The notes: generated from the sequence alone by a model not told the origin. A DNA stretch of 44,095 bases from an uncultured Bacteroidales bacterium (GCA_902801485.1 CADCIP010000040.1:1-44095), one strand, 5' to 3'. Shown: positions 22,659 through 31,452, counted from the stretch's first letter. Numbers and translations are program-made.

Positions 22659-23960
22659 ATGTACACCGAAAGTACTCTAATCATTGAAACCCTGATAGCC
22701 CTTCTGTTCTCAGCATTCTTCTCCGGGATGGAGATTGCCTTTGTTTCCAGCAGCAAGCTACGCTTTGAGATGGAACGTGAGCAAAGGGGCTTCACATCAA
22801 GACTGATTGACACCTTTTACCAACATCCCAACAGCTTCATCTCCACACTGCTGGTAGGAAACAACATAGCACTGGTCATCTACGGCATACTGATGGCAAG
22901 GCTCATTAATGCATACATACTCATTCCCTTAGGCATCCACCAAGAATTGGGAGACTGCCCCAACGAGGTCATCTGCCTTCTTATCCAAACCATCTTAAGT
23001 ACACTGATTGTCTTGGTAACAGGAGAATTCCTTCCCAAAACACTCTTCAAGCTGAACCCCAACAGAATGATGAACGTCTTTGCCGTTCCTGCATATATCT
23101 TTTACATCATCCTGTGGCCCGTCAGCAAATTCACTTCAAGCGTCAGCAAGCTGCTGCTCAGAATTATGGGACAGAAGGTAAAAAAGACAAAAAAGGAGAA
23201 AACCTTCAAAAAGGTCGATTTGGACTACCTAATCCAAAGCAACATAGAAAATATCGAGGACGAAAAGGAGATCGAAGAAGAGATAAAAATCTTTCAGAAC
23301 GCACTGGGATTCAGCAATGTAAAAGTGCGCGACTGCATCGTACCACGTACAGAAATAGATGCTGTAGATGAAGATACCGAACTAAGAATACTAAGAGGGC
23401 ATTTCATCGAGAGCGGACATTCGAAAATCATTGTTTACAAAGGCGATATCGACAACATTACAGGCTACATACATACAGCCGAGATGTTCCGGCTGAAAGA
23501 GAACGACGACTGGCGGAAAAGCATAAAGGAAATCCCCATCGTTCCGGAAACAATGAACGCCCAGAAACTCCTAAGCATATTCACTGCAAAGAAGAAGTCT
23601 ATTGCCGTAATCGTAGATGAGTTTGGAGGTACCAGCGGCATAGTAACCCTTGAAGACCTGGTCGAGGAAATCTTCGGAGAGATAGAAGACGAGCATGACA
23701 GCACCAACTATGTAGCCCGCGACTTGGGCAACAACGAATACCTGCTATCTGCCCGCATAGAGATTGCAAAAGCAAACGAATTGTTGGGACTCGACCTTCC
23801 CGAAAGCGATGATTATTTGACAGTTGGAGGGCTCATTCTGCACGAATACCAAAGCTTCCCCAAACTGAATGAAGTGGTGAAATTTGACCGATACGAGTTC
23901 AAAATCCTCCAGAACACAACTACCAAAATCGAGCTTGTAAGATTGAAAGTTCTCAATTAA
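22659..23960 (+). CDS. CNNM/CorC-type membrane protein with CBS pair
   Basis: A 433-residue inner-membrane protein of the CorC/TlyC (hemolysin-like) family. The DUF21/CNNM membrane domain covers about residues 1-160 (SAFFSGMEIAFVS, TLLVGNNIALVIYG, LVTGEFLPKTLFK). A CBS-domain pair covers about 205-335 (CIVPRTEIDAVD, AVIVDEFGGTSGIVTLEDLVEEIFGEI) and a CorC_HlyC domain forms the C-terminus (YLTVGGLILHEYQSFPKLNEVV). The family is linked to divalent-cation transport or tolerance; the Bacteroidetes gliding protein GldE belongs to the same family. It is probably cotranscribed with lptC. Confidence 0.88.
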   Translation: MYTESTLIIETLIALLFSAFFSGMEIAFVSSSKLRFEMEREQRGFTSRLIDTFYQHPNSFISTLLVGNNIALVIYGILMARLINAYILIPLGIHQELGDCPNEVICLLIQTILSTLIVLVTGEFLPKTLFKLNPNRMMNVFAVPAYIFYIILWPVSKFTSSVSKLLLRIMGQKVKKTKKEKTFKKVDLDYLIQSNIENIEDEKEIEEEIKIFQNALGFSNVKVRDCIVPRTEIDAVDEDTELRILRGHFIESGHSKIIVYKGDIDNITGYIHTAEMFRLKENDDWRKSIKEIPIVPETMNAQKLLSIFTAKKKSIAVIVDEFGGTSGIVTLEDLVEEIFGEIEDEHDSTNYVARDLGNNEYLLSARIEIAKANELLGLDLPESDDYLTVGGLILHEYQSFPKLNEVVKFDRYEFKILQNTTTKIELVRLKVLN

Positions 23961-24006
23961 GAACACTTTTTCCCCTATAAATAAGAGATGTATAGATTTT
24001 TTTTCA

Positions 24007-24014
24007 TACCTTTG
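24007..24014 (+). promoter_or_regulatory. -7 promoter element for ppiD-like gene
   Basis: TACCTTTG, identical to the element in front of the slyD-like gene, lies 44 bp before the ATG at 24058. No TTTG was found at the expected upstream distance. Confidence 0.45.
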
Positions 24015-24057
24015 TGCGCTAAATTTGAAAATAACAACAAATAATAATAATAAACAA

Positions 24058-26208
24058 ATGGCAACATTACAAAAAATCCGCAACAAGGGCAAATTTCTTA
24101 TTGGCGTTGTAGGCCTTGCCCTGTTCGCCTTTATTGCCGAGGAATTTGTACGCTCTCTCTCATATACTCAGTCAGAGAGACACCAGAGAATTGGCAAGAT
24201 ATATGGCGAAAATGTCAGCGTGCAGGACTTCAATGCATTAGTTGACGAGTACACAGACGTTATCAAGTTTACAAACGGTCTGACATCTCTGAACGATGAT
24301 CAGCTTTCTTCCATCCGCGACCAGGTTTGGCAGAACTATGTAAACCAGCAGATTATCGAACACGAATGTGCAAAACTGGGTCTGACTGTTACTGATGCCG
24401 AATTACAGAACATCATCAGCACAGGTAAGAACCCCATGCTGGCTCAAACCCCATTCCGCAACCAGCAGGGTGCTTTCGACTTCAACCAGCTCAAGCAGTT
24501 CCTGAGCCAGAAAGACGAGGTGATGAACAGCGCAGAAATGGGTTCTGAAGTTAAGGAGCAGTACACGCAGATGTACAACTACTGGAAATTCATCGAGAAA
24601 ACCATCCGCCAGCAGACACTGGCCCAGAAATACCAGTCTTTGCTTGCCGGTACTATCATCAGCAATCCCATTGCAGCAAAGGCTAATTTCGAGTCTCGTA
24701 CCAACGAGAGCGAGATTCTCCTGGCTGCCCTTCCCTACACCAGCGTAAAAGATGCCGACATAACGGTTGAGGATGCCGACTTGAAAGCTAAGTACAACGA
24801 GAAGAAGGAGATTTTCCGTACCACTCAGGAAACTCGCGACTTCAAATACATCGACATCGCAGTTGAAGCAAGCAAGGCTGACAAGGATGCACTTCAGAAG
24901 GAAATGGAAGGTTACGCACAGGCATTGAACGAAGGAGCTGATCCAGCAAAGACCGTTCGCGAGGCAGCAAGCCAGGTATCTTACAGTGCTCTGCCTATCA
25001 GCAGCAAGACACTGCCCCATGATGTAGCAGAACTGTTGGATTCTATGGCCATTGGTTCTCAGGTCGGTCCTTTTGTACACGAGCACGACAACACCATCAA
25101 CATTGTCCGTCTTATCGACAAGGTAAGCCGTCCCGACTCCGTTGAGCTTCGTCAGATTGCCGCTTCAGGAAAGGATATGGAAGCAGCAGAGAAGACAGCA
25201 GATTCTATCATGAATGCTTTGGCAGCCGGTGCCAACTTCGACTCTATAGCCAAGAAGTACAACCAGCCCGCCGAAAAGACTTGGATTACAAGTGCACAGT
25301 ACGAGGGTCAGGTTCTGGACGAGAACAACCGCAAGTTCATCACCACCATTTCTACAGCTGCTGTTGGTTCAAACAACAAGATTGTTCTGGACGGACAGGG
25401 TGTTATCATTGCACAGATTACAGACAAGCGCAACATGATTAACAAGTACAATGTTGCTGTTATCAAACGCGCTATGGACTTCAGCAAGGACACTTACAAC
25501 AAGGCATTCAACGACTTCAGCAGCTTCCTTGCCGGCAACCCCAAGGCTGAGGACATCGAGGCTAACGCTTCAAAGGCTGGATATACAGTTCAGACTCGCA
25601 CAATGTCAAGCACAGAACATACAGTAGCCGGTGTTCACAGCACACGCGAGACACTCCGCTGGATCTTCGACGAGAAGACCAAGGTAGGCGATGTTTCTCC
25701 CCTCTATGAGTGTGGCGACAATGACCACCTATTGGTTGTAATGCTCACAGGCATCCACAAGAAAGGATATATGAACTGGGATGACGAGCAGGTTAAGGCT
25801 TACCTGACCACCGAAGTTCAGAAGGACAAGAAGGCTGCCAAGCTTCTGGAGAAGATGCAGGCTGCCAAGAGCATTGCCGACGTAGCCAAGATGGAAGGTG
25901 CTGTTACCGATACCGTTAAGCACATAAACTTTGCAAGTAACGCCTTCATTTCTAAGGTTGGCAATAGCGAGCCCGTTCTGAGCGGTTCAGTTAGCACAGC
26001 CAAGAAAGGTGATTTCAAGGCTGGCCTGAAGGGTAACGGTGCTGTATATGCATACCAGGTTCTCAACCAGACAAAGTCTGATGCCAAGTTCGATGCTAAG
26101 CAGGAAAAGCAGCAGGCTGCACAGATGAGCATGCGTGCCCTCGGTGCTTTCACCAACGAGCTTTACCTGAAGGCAGACGTTCAGGACAAGCGTTACCTCT
26201 TCTATTAA
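24058..26208 (+). CDS. ppiD: PpiD/SurA-type periplasmic peptidyl-prolyl isomerase
   Basis: A 716-residue foldase anchored by one membrane segment at about residues 11-30 (FLIGVVGLALFAFIAEEF), the PpiD topology. A SurA-N-like helical domain (GKIYGENVSVQDFNALVDEYT...IEHECAKLGLTVTDAELQNII) is followed by a parvulin-like region near 335-450 (VELRQIAASG, AGANFDSIAKKYNQ) and a C-terminal helical region. It should help outer-membrane and secreted proteins fold in the periplasm. The ATG at 24058 is used; the frame opens 33 bp earlier at TTG, giving only an Asn-rich leader from an AAT repeat. The gene ends the cluster and is followed by a strong terminator. Confidence 0.85.
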   Translation: MATLQKIRNKGKFLIGVVGLALFAFIAEEFVRSLSYTQSERHQRIGKIYGENVSVQDFNALVDEYTDVIKFTNGLTSLNDDQLSSIRDQVWQNYVNQQIIEHECAKLGLTVTDAELQNIISTGKNPMLAQTPFRNQQGAFDFNQLKQFLSQKDEVMNSAEMGSEVKEQYTQMYNYWKFIEKTIRQQTLAQKYQSLLAGTIISNPIAAKANFESRTNESEILLAALPYTSVKDADITVEDADLKAKYNEKKEIFRTTQETRDFKYIDIAVEASKADKDALQKEMEGYAQALNEGADPAKTVREAASQVSYSALPISSKTLPHDVAELLDSMAIGSQVGPFVHEHDNTINIVRLIDKVSRPDSVELRQIAASGKDMEAAEKTADSIMNALAAGANFDSIAKKYNQPAEKTWITSAQYEGQVLDENNRKFITTISTAAVGSNNKIVLDGQGVIIAQITDKRNMINKYNVAVIKRAMDFSKDTYNKAFNDFSSFLAGNPKAEDIEANASKAGYTVQTRTMSSTEHTVAGVHSTRETLRWIFDEKTKVGDVSPLYECGDNDHLLVVMLTGIHKKGYMNWDDEQVKAYLTTEVQKDKKAAKLLEKMQAAKSIADVAKMEGAVTDTVKHINFASNAFISKVGNSEPVLSGSVSTAKKGDFKAGLKGNGAVYAYQVLNQTKSDAKFDAKQEKQQAAQMSMRALGAFTNELYLKADVQDKRYLFY

Positions 26209-26235
26209 TCCGAGAAGTCAGAATCAAAGTCATAT

Positions 26236-26273
26236 AGAAAGAGGGTGCTTCAATAGCGAAGTACCCTCTTTCT
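26236..26273 (+). terminator. Rho-independent terminator after ppiD
   Basis: A 16-bp stem, AGAAAGAGGGTGCTTC (26236-26251) pairing with 26258-26273 apart from one G-U pair, with a 6-nt loop. The A-rich/T-rich base of the stem follows the stop codon by about 27 bp. Confidence 0.8.
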
Positions 26274-26636
26274 GTTATTATGTAATGACAGGAATTTCGG
26301 CATTACCACCACCAGTGATGTATGATGAATCATGAACCGCAATCCCTTAGATATTTTCGACTTTTTGTAAAGATACCGGCTCTAGTGTAATTTGGGGAAA
26401 AACAGAAAAACCCGTTTCTGTTGTTGATGGGTTATCTCATTTTTTTTCTTCGATGTATATAATAAAATTGAAGAAGAACCACTTTACATAGAAAACCTTC
26501 AAGTTAAATAGCAAAAAAAACACCAGTACACAAACCACTAACCGATAACCGATAATTCTCAATTCTCAATTCAATAAAGACCGCTAATCGCTAACCATTA
26601 ACCCTTAACCAAACAAGGCCTGTCACCTTTGCTTCA

Positions 26637-26740
26637 TTCAGATAGGCTGAACGAGTTGTTCCCCTTATCTCCACGACTCATTCAGATAATCCCTTACCCC
26701 CCTAAAGGATTATCCGAACAACTCGTTAACCCTATCCGAA
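26637..26740. repeat. Large imperfect hairpin element
   Basis: Outer arm 26637-26661 pairs with 26716-26740 at about 21 of 25 positions, including a perfect AACGAGTTGTTC/GAACAACTCGTT. An inner stem 26681-26692/26707-26718 pairs at 11 of 12. A 19-nt bulge lies on the left side. TTCAGATA is also repeated directly in the two left arms. Confidence 0.65.
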
Positions 26741-26813
26741 CGAGTCATTAACCCAGCATTTCGTATCTCGAAGGAAAAGATACAACATTTCACCCGATCC
26801 CACAAGAATAATT

Positions 26814-26853
26814 GAAAAAGAGGATGCACTCCAGAATTTGAAGTGCATCCTCT
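26814..26853 (-). terminator. Rho-independent terminator after ilvC
   Basis: A perfect 12-bp stem AGAGGATGCACT (26819-26830 with 26842-26853) and an 11-nt loop. On the minus strand it is followed by TTTTTCAATT. It lies about 30 bp past the ilvC stop codon. Confidence 0.85.
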
Positions 26854-26882
26854 CTTATTTGTCTTATGGATAACCAAAAAAA

Positions 26883-27926
26883 TTAGTTGTTCTCGGGACG
26901 AAGCTTACGAACCACCTCGGCTGTACGCCACATCTCGCTGTCATGCAGTGCAGCCAGTTCCTTCTCCAAACCTACACGGTAGTCAGGCTTAGAGTTGGCA
27001 TCGATACTAATCTGAGCCTCATGACCACTCTTAACACTTGCGTAGAGCTTCTCAACTACAGGCTTGATAGCATCGTGGAAGGGGCCCATCCAGTCGAGAG
27101 CACCACGCTGTGCTGTGGTAGAGCAGTTGGCATACATCCAGTCCATACCCTTCTGAGCAAACAGAGGCATCAGAGACTGTGTCAACTCCTCTACGGTCTC
27201 GTTGAAGGCCTCGGAAGGTGTGTGACCATTCTCGCGCAGTACCTCGTACTGAGCCAGCAACAGGCCCTGAATAGCACCCATCAGTGAACCACGCTCACCA
27301 GTAAGGTCGCTGGTTGCCTCACGCTGGAAGGTTGTCTCGAACAGATAACCTGAACCGATACCGATACCCAGAGCCAATGTACGCTCCAGCGCCTTGCCTG
27401 TAGCGTCCTGATATACTGCGTATGAGCTGTTCAGACCACGACCCTCGAGGAACATGGTACGCAAAGATGTACCAGAACCCTTAGGAGCTACCATGATAAC
27501 ATCGATATCCTTCTGGGGAACACAACCGGTGCGGTCGTTCCATGTGATAGCAAAGCCATGAGAGAAATACAGGGCGTTGCCGGGCTGAAGGCAGTTCTTC
27601 AGCGTAGGCCATACAGACATTACGGCTGCATCGGAAAGCAGACACATAACGATTGTACCCTTGGTGGCAGCCTCTTCGATAGAGAACAAGGTCTCGCCTG
27701 GTACCCATCCGTCAGCAATTGCCTTTTCGTATGTCTTACCCTGACGCTGACCAACAATTACGTTGAAACCATTGTCACGCAAGTTACATGCCTGGCCAGG
27801 ACCCTGAACACCATAACCGATAACTGCTATTGTCTCGTCCTTCAAAATCTCACGAGCTTTCTCCAAAGGAAACTCTTCGCGGGTCATTACTTCTTCAATA
27901 ACACCGCCAAAATTCATTTTTGCCAT
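26883..27926 (-). CDS. ilvC: Ketol-acid reductoisomerase
   Basis: IlvC converts acetolactate or acetohydroxybutyrate to the dihydroxy acids of valine and isoleucine synthesis, using NAD(P)H and Mg2+. The product is 347 residues. The Rossmann motif GYGVQGPGQA is at about residues 37-46, MVAPKGSG follows, and the knotted C-terminal domain contains DLTGERGSLMGAIQG and a conserved Glu-rich segment EAFNETVEEL. The start is the ATG at 27926 (MAKMNFGGVIEE); the open frame upstream to 28145 overlaps the thioesterase gene and has no family similarity. It is the last gene of the ilv operon, 43 bp after the thioesterase, and is followed by a terminator. Confidence 0.97.
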   Translation of the reverse strand: MAKMNFGGVIEEVMTREEFPLEKAREILKDETIAVIGYGVQGPGQACNLRDNGFNVIVGQRQGKTYEKAIADGWVPGETLFSIEEAATKGTIVMCLLSDAAVMSVWPTLKNCLQPGNALYFSHGFAITWNDRTGCVPQKDIDVIMVAPKGSGTSLRTMFLEGRGLNSSYAVYQDATGKALERTLALGIGIGSGYLFETTFQREATSDLTGERGSLMGAIQGLLLAQYEVLRENGHTPSEAFNETVEELTQSLMPLFAQKGMDWMYANCSTTAQRGALDWMGPFHDAIKPVVEKLYASVKSGHEAQISIDANSKPDYRVGLEKELAALHDSEMWRTAEVVRKLRPENN

Positions 27927-27969
27927 TGTTTTGTTTTTTTTAATGTGGATTATAATTATTGAATAAACT

Positions 27970-28722
27970 CTATCTGAAACAAATTTTTGCCTGACAGACC
28001 ACCTCGCTGTCATTTTTTCTGACTTCCACGTCTGTCTCGTTTTCGTCAACAGGTTGGATGTAGAAACCCAATCGGTCGCCCATATATGATTCTGCCTTGT
28101 AGGCAATCTCGAATCTGCGAATGTGCTGTTGCTCATACCTCTCACGTGGGAAGAGGTCCAAGATGTGCTCTATGTACTTAATGCTGTTAATGTGTCCGTT
28201 AATGTCCACATCGCTGTAATACGTATCTATGGTTCGTACAAGCTGAGCATCCTTGAAACGGAATCTTCCGTGTCCGGCTATAGGACAGATATTCTCCTCC
28301 GGCTCTACCACATAGTTCAGGATGTCGCCGTCATAAAGACTCAGCAAATCGCAGGGCTTGCGTGTCTGCATATCTATCATGGCCCACACACTACGGGCAT
28401 AGCCGTAAGCAGTTCCATCGGATCGGAGGATAGCGAAGTTACGGTTGGTAAAGAGCTTCATCACACTCTCGACCCACGTCTGAACCTCGGCATGCTCATA
28501 CTGACGGGGCAATTCCTCCATCTCTATGCTCAACCTGCTCAGCACCCAGGTGTAATGATTCTCGTTGAGTGCTCCTATGCCCCACCCTCTCTTCTGGCTA
28601 TGATTGCCTGCCGCATTAAGAAGGTGGTTGCCCAGAATGCCCATGAAGATGCGCCCTGTAAAATCTACATGGAAAGGCTCTACGTAGAAGGGGTAGGAAT
28701 CAATCTTTGAGAAGTTCATCAT
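27970..28722 (-). CDS. Acyl-ACP thioesterase in the ilv operon
   Basis: A 250-residue cytoplasmic thioesterase of the FatA/FatB-like acyl-ACP family, with two hot-dog domains. The N-terminal half starts YPFYVEPFHVDFTGRIFMGIL; the C-terminal half carries DVDINGHINSIKYIEH, in which Asn and His of the catalytic N-x-H motif are intact. These enzymes release fatty acids from acyl carrier protein. The start overlaps the ilvN stop codon by 4 bp and ilvC follows 43 bp later, so it is made with the branched-chain pathway. Branched keto acids are primers of the iso/anteiso fatty acids typical of Bacteroidetes, which offers a functional link (inference). Confidence 0.88.
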   Translation of the reverse strand: MMNFSKIDSYPFYVEPFHVDFTGRIFMGILGNHLLNAAGNHSQKRGWGIGALNENHYTWVLSRLSIEMEELPRQYEHAEVQTWVESVMKLFTNRNFAILRSDGTAYGYARSVWAMIDMQTRKPCDLLSLYDGDILNYVVEPEENICPIAGHGRFRFKDAQLVRTIDTYYSDVDINGHINSIKYIEHILDLFPRERYEQQHIRRFEIAYKAESYMGDRLGFYIQPVDENETDVEVRKNDSEVVCQAKICFR

Positions 28723-29576
28723 GCATTATCCCTTTCTTCTTCGCGTTTGGCAATATACTGGTCGAGACGCTCTACACACGACTTGGTGATGGCGATTCGG
28801 CCAGAACGGACGAACTGAAGAACACAGCCCAGGTCGTCCAGACACTTGAAGTGCTCCAAAACATCGCTGGTCACACCCGTCTTCTCTACTGTTGTATAGG
28901 TGGGATTCACCTCTACTATACGGGCATCGAACCTACGTACAATACGTGAGATTTCAGGATTAGCCAGTACGATGGGAGTTGAGAGTTTCAGCAAGGATGT
29001 CTCCAGAATGAAGATTTCGTCCTCCAGGAAACAGTTGGCCTGCAACACATCTATCTTCTTCTCGATCTGCTTGCAGAGCATCTCGGCCATCTCTTGCTTA
29101 CAAAAACAGGTAATGGTATATTTGTGTACACCTGGGGTACTGGATGAGCAAACGTTCAACGATTCGATGTTCACCTGACGACGGGTGAAGACTGCCGTAA
29201 TCTGATTCAGCACACCAGCGTAGTTTTCTGAATAAATAATCAGTGTGTAAAGCGTAAGCCCTTTGTGGTTAAGCAAAGAGCCTTCTTTGCCTGCTGTTGA
29301 CCGACGCGCCACAGCATTGCGTTTAAAAGTTTCATACTGACCGTCACTCTTTACGTCATCTGCCAAAGTGGCCTGACGCTGACGAGCCAGATTCTTCTCG
29401 TATGAATCGCGGTCGATAGAGGCTGCGGCTCTGACTGCGGCATCAAAGGATTCCGTAACATTCGCCTCGTCACACTTCCCGCATGTATTGCAATCGCCAC
29501 ATTGGGAAGCCACATTGCGGCCCCTCTCTAACTCTCCCAAAGGGGAGGACTTTATATCTTTCTTATTTGATTTCAT
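28719..29576 (-). CDS. ilvN: Acetolactate synthase small subunit with unusual N-terminal extension
   Basis: Regulatory subunit of acetolactate synthase, which binds valine through its ACT domain and activates IlvB. The ACT domain begins near residue 105 (KGLTLYTLIIYSENYAGVLNQITAVFTRRQVNIESLNV), and an IlvN C-terminal domain follows. At 285 residues it is about 100 longer than usual. The extension contains a repeat-derived stretch (SSPLGELERGR, residues 10-20), a four-cysteine motif CxxCxxCxxC (Cys 26, 29, 32, 35) and a charged helical region. No Met lies between residue 1 and the ACT domain, so the ATG at 29576, inside a palindromic element, is the only ATG start; a GTG or TTG further in is possible. 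It overlaps the thioesterase by 4 bp. Confidence 0.88.
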   Translation of the reverse strand: MKSNKKDIKSSPLGELERGRNVASQCGDCNTCGKCDEANVTESFDAAVRAAASIDRDSYEKNLARQRQATLADDVKSDGQYETFKRNAVARRSTAGKEGSLLNHKGLTLYTLIIYSENYAGVLNQITAVFTRRQVNIESLNVCSSSTPGVHKYTITCFCKQEMAEMLCKQIEKKIDVLQANCFLEDEIFILETSLLKLSTPIVLANPEISRIVRRFDARIVEVNPTYTTVEKTGVTSDVLEHFKCLDDLGCVLQFVRSGRIAITKSCVERLDQYIAKREEERDNA

Positions 29577-29637
29577 AATACTCTATTTAATCCGTCTCCT
29601 CCCTCCCATTTGGGGGAGGGCTGGGGAGAGGGGCGTC
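29519..29637. repeat. Paired-arm palindromic element 7 (ilvB/ilvN junction)
   Basis: Arms at 29519-29550 and about 29594-29637 are inverted, diverged copies. The spacer holds the ilvN start codon (29576), and the left arm is translated in IlvN. The right arm ends at the ilvB stop codon. Confidence 0.8.
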
Positions 29638-31414
29638 ATTTTACTTCCAACAACATTTCATCCACATTACCTCCCGGAGGTGTCATAGGCAACACATTGT
29701 CCTCCTCCTTTACGGCACACTGCAGGATGTACGGACCATCTGTGCTCAGCATCTCGCTGATGGCAGCATCCAGGTCCTTTCTGTCGATGACCGTCTTACA
29801 GGGAATACCGTAACCCGCGGCAATCTTCTCGTAATCAGGATTCAGCATAGGAGTAAAGGAATATCGTTTGTTGAAGAACATATACTGCCACTGACGTACG
29901 TTACCAAGATAATTGTTGTTCAGCAGAATCATCTTAACAGGGCAGCGCTGTTCCATGATAGTACCCAGTTCCTGAATGGTCATCTGGAATCCACCGTCGC
30001 CGCAGAACATACAAACTGTTCTGTCGGGAGCACCAAAGGTAGCACCTATGGCAGCAGGAATACCAAAGCCCATAGTTCCGCAACCACCGCTTGTAACTAC
30101 AGAACGGGGTTTGGTGAAATTAAAGTATCGGCAGCCGAACATTTGGTTCTGCCCCACATCGGTTACCATAATGGCCTCGCTGTTGGCAGCATCGCTTACC
30201 TTGCGTACTATCTCGCCCATCAAGAGCGGACCTTCGGTTGGATGCAAGGCAGGTTCTATTACCTTATTATATTCTTTCTCGTCGTAAGGCTTAAAACCTT
30301 CTATCCATGACTTATGAGTAGTTTTTTCAACATATTTAGTGATAGCAGGGAGCGTCTGTTTGCAGTCGCCCAGAACAGGCAGATCTACCTTCACATTCTT
30401 ATCCACCTCGCTGGGATCAATCTCCAGATGGATAATCTTTGCCTGCTTGGCATAGTTCTTCAGGTTACCAGTCACGCGGTCGTCAAAACGCATACCAACG
30501 GCAATCAGCAAGTCGCACTGATTGGTCATTACGTTGGGAGCCAAATTACCATGCATACCCAAACGTCCCATATTCAGCGGATGGTCTGATGGGACAGCAG
30601 AAAGACCGAGGAAAGTTGTTGCGAAAGGTATCTGGGCCTTCTCGCAAAGTGCCAACAGTTCCTTACGTGCATCGGCCAACTCCACGCCTTGCCCCACAAG
30701 CATGAAAGGCTTCACACTTTCGTTTATCATCTGGGCAGCCTTTTCTACAGCTCCTTCAGCGGGCTGTGGATTGGGGTTATAGCTGCGGATGAAGTCGATG
30801 GCCTGGGGCTGGTATTCTATCATCGCCGTCTGGGCATTCTTGGTAAAGTCCAAAACCACAGGACCGGGACGACCGCTACTGGCAATGAAGAAGGCACGGG
30901 CCACAGCCCAGGCAATATCCTCGGCGCGACGGATTTGATAGTTCCACTTGGTGATAGGTTGTGTTACACCTACTACGTCCACTTCCTGAAAGGCATCTGT
31001 ACCCAGCATAGCAGCACCCACCTGTCCGCAGATAACAACCAGAGGAGTAGAATCCATCAGGGCGTCAGCCACACCTGTAATGGTATTCATGGCACCAGGA
31101 CCGCTGGTTACGATGGCACATCCCACTTTGCCGCTCACACGGGCATAGCCCTGAGCAGCATGTACGGCAGCCTGTTCGTGGCGCACCAAGATATGATGTA
31201 ATTTGTCTTTATGATCATAGAGTGCATCGTAAGTAGGCATGATAGCACCTCCAGGATAACCAAAGAGTACATCCACTCCCTGATTCTCCAGACTGCGCAT
31301 CATTGCCTCTGCACCAGAAATAAGAGAACCCTGAGGACCCTCCCCCTGTCCCCTCTCTCTATGGAGGGGAGTTGTATTTTGTTTTTCTAATCTCATTGCT
31401 TTATCTATTCTCAA
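29636..31414 (-). CDS. ilvB: Acetolactate synthase large subunit
   Basis: Thiamine-diphosphate enzyme that condenses pyruvate with pyruvate or 2-oxobutyrate, the first step of branched-chain amino-acid synthesis. The product has 592 residues in the family order. The PYR domain has GYPGGAIMPTYDAL and the catalytic Glu in VRHEQAAVHAAQGYAR, the central domain has GRLGMHGNLAPNV, and the ThDP/Mg2+ domain has FCGDGGFQMTIQELGTI with ILLNNNYLGNVRQWQ. Residues about 12-30 (the TTPLHRERGQGEGPQG region) come from a palindromic repeat arm; the enzyme proper begins at SGAEAMMRSLENQGVDVLFG. The first ATG (31414) or the Met at residue 7 (31396) could start translation; both lie in the repeat spacer. Confidence 0.96.
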   Translation of the reverse strand: MRIDKAMRLEKQNTTPLHRERGQGEGPQGSLISGAEAMMRSLENQGVDVLFGYPGGAIMPTYDALYDHKDKLHHILVRHEQAAVHAAQGYARVSGKVGCAIVTSGPGAMNTITGVADALMDSTPLVVICGQVGAAMLGTDAFQEVDVVGVTQPITKWNYQIRRAEDIAWAVARAFFIASSGRPGPVVLDFTKNAQTAMIEYQPQAIDFIRSYNPNPQPAEGAVEKAAQMINESVKPFMLVGQGVELADARKELLALCEKAQIPFATTFLGLSAVPSDHPLNMGRLGMHGNLAPNVMTNQCDLLIAVGMRFDDRVTGNLKNYAKQAKIIHLEIDPSEVDKNVKVDLPVLGDCKQTLPAITKYVEKTTHKSWIEGFKPYDEKEYNKVIEPALHPTEGPLLMGEIVRKVSDAANSEAIMVTDVGQNQMFGCRYFNFTKPRSVVTSGGCGTMGFGIPAAIGATFGAPDRTVCMFCGDGGFQMTIQELGTIMEQRCPVKMILLNNNYLGNVRQWQYMFFNKRYSFTPMLNPDYEKIAAGYGIPCKTVIDRKDLDAAISEMLSTDGPYILQCAVKEEDNVLPMTPPGGNVDEMLLEVK

Positions 31415-31452
31415 AATTCAGTCCTCCCCCAAGGGGGAGTTAGAGGGGGTTT
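31336..31452. repeat. Paired-arm palindromic element 8 (ilvD/ilvB junction)
   Basis: Arms at 31336-31374 and 31421-31452 are inverted, diverged copies. Both candidate ilvB start codons lie in the spacer, and the left arm is translated in IlvB. The right arm directly follows the ilvD stop codon. Confidence 0.8.

Larger units (their letters stand above)
26209..26882. other. 674-bp noncoding region between ppiD and ilvC
   Basis: No gene supported. In order it holds a plus-strand terminator, a short minus-strand peptide-like stretch (26278-26340, about 20 codons between stops, ending AEIPVIT), a hairpin AACAGAAA-N6-TTTCTGTT (26401-26422) followed by a T-tract, heptamer runs (CGATAAC, TCTCAAT, CGCTAAC; about 26535-26611), a large imperfect hairpin (26637-26740) and the ilvC terminator. 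Confidence 0.6.

Noticed and set aside
26278-26340. A short minus-strand peptide stretch ending AEIPVIT as a gene
   Set aside because: Only about 20 codons lie between stop codons with no start or family match; at most a remnant.
27927-28145. A 73-residue N-terminal extension of IlvC
   Set aside because: It overlaps the thioesterase gene and lacks similarity to IlvC; the ATG at 27926 gives the normal 347 residues.
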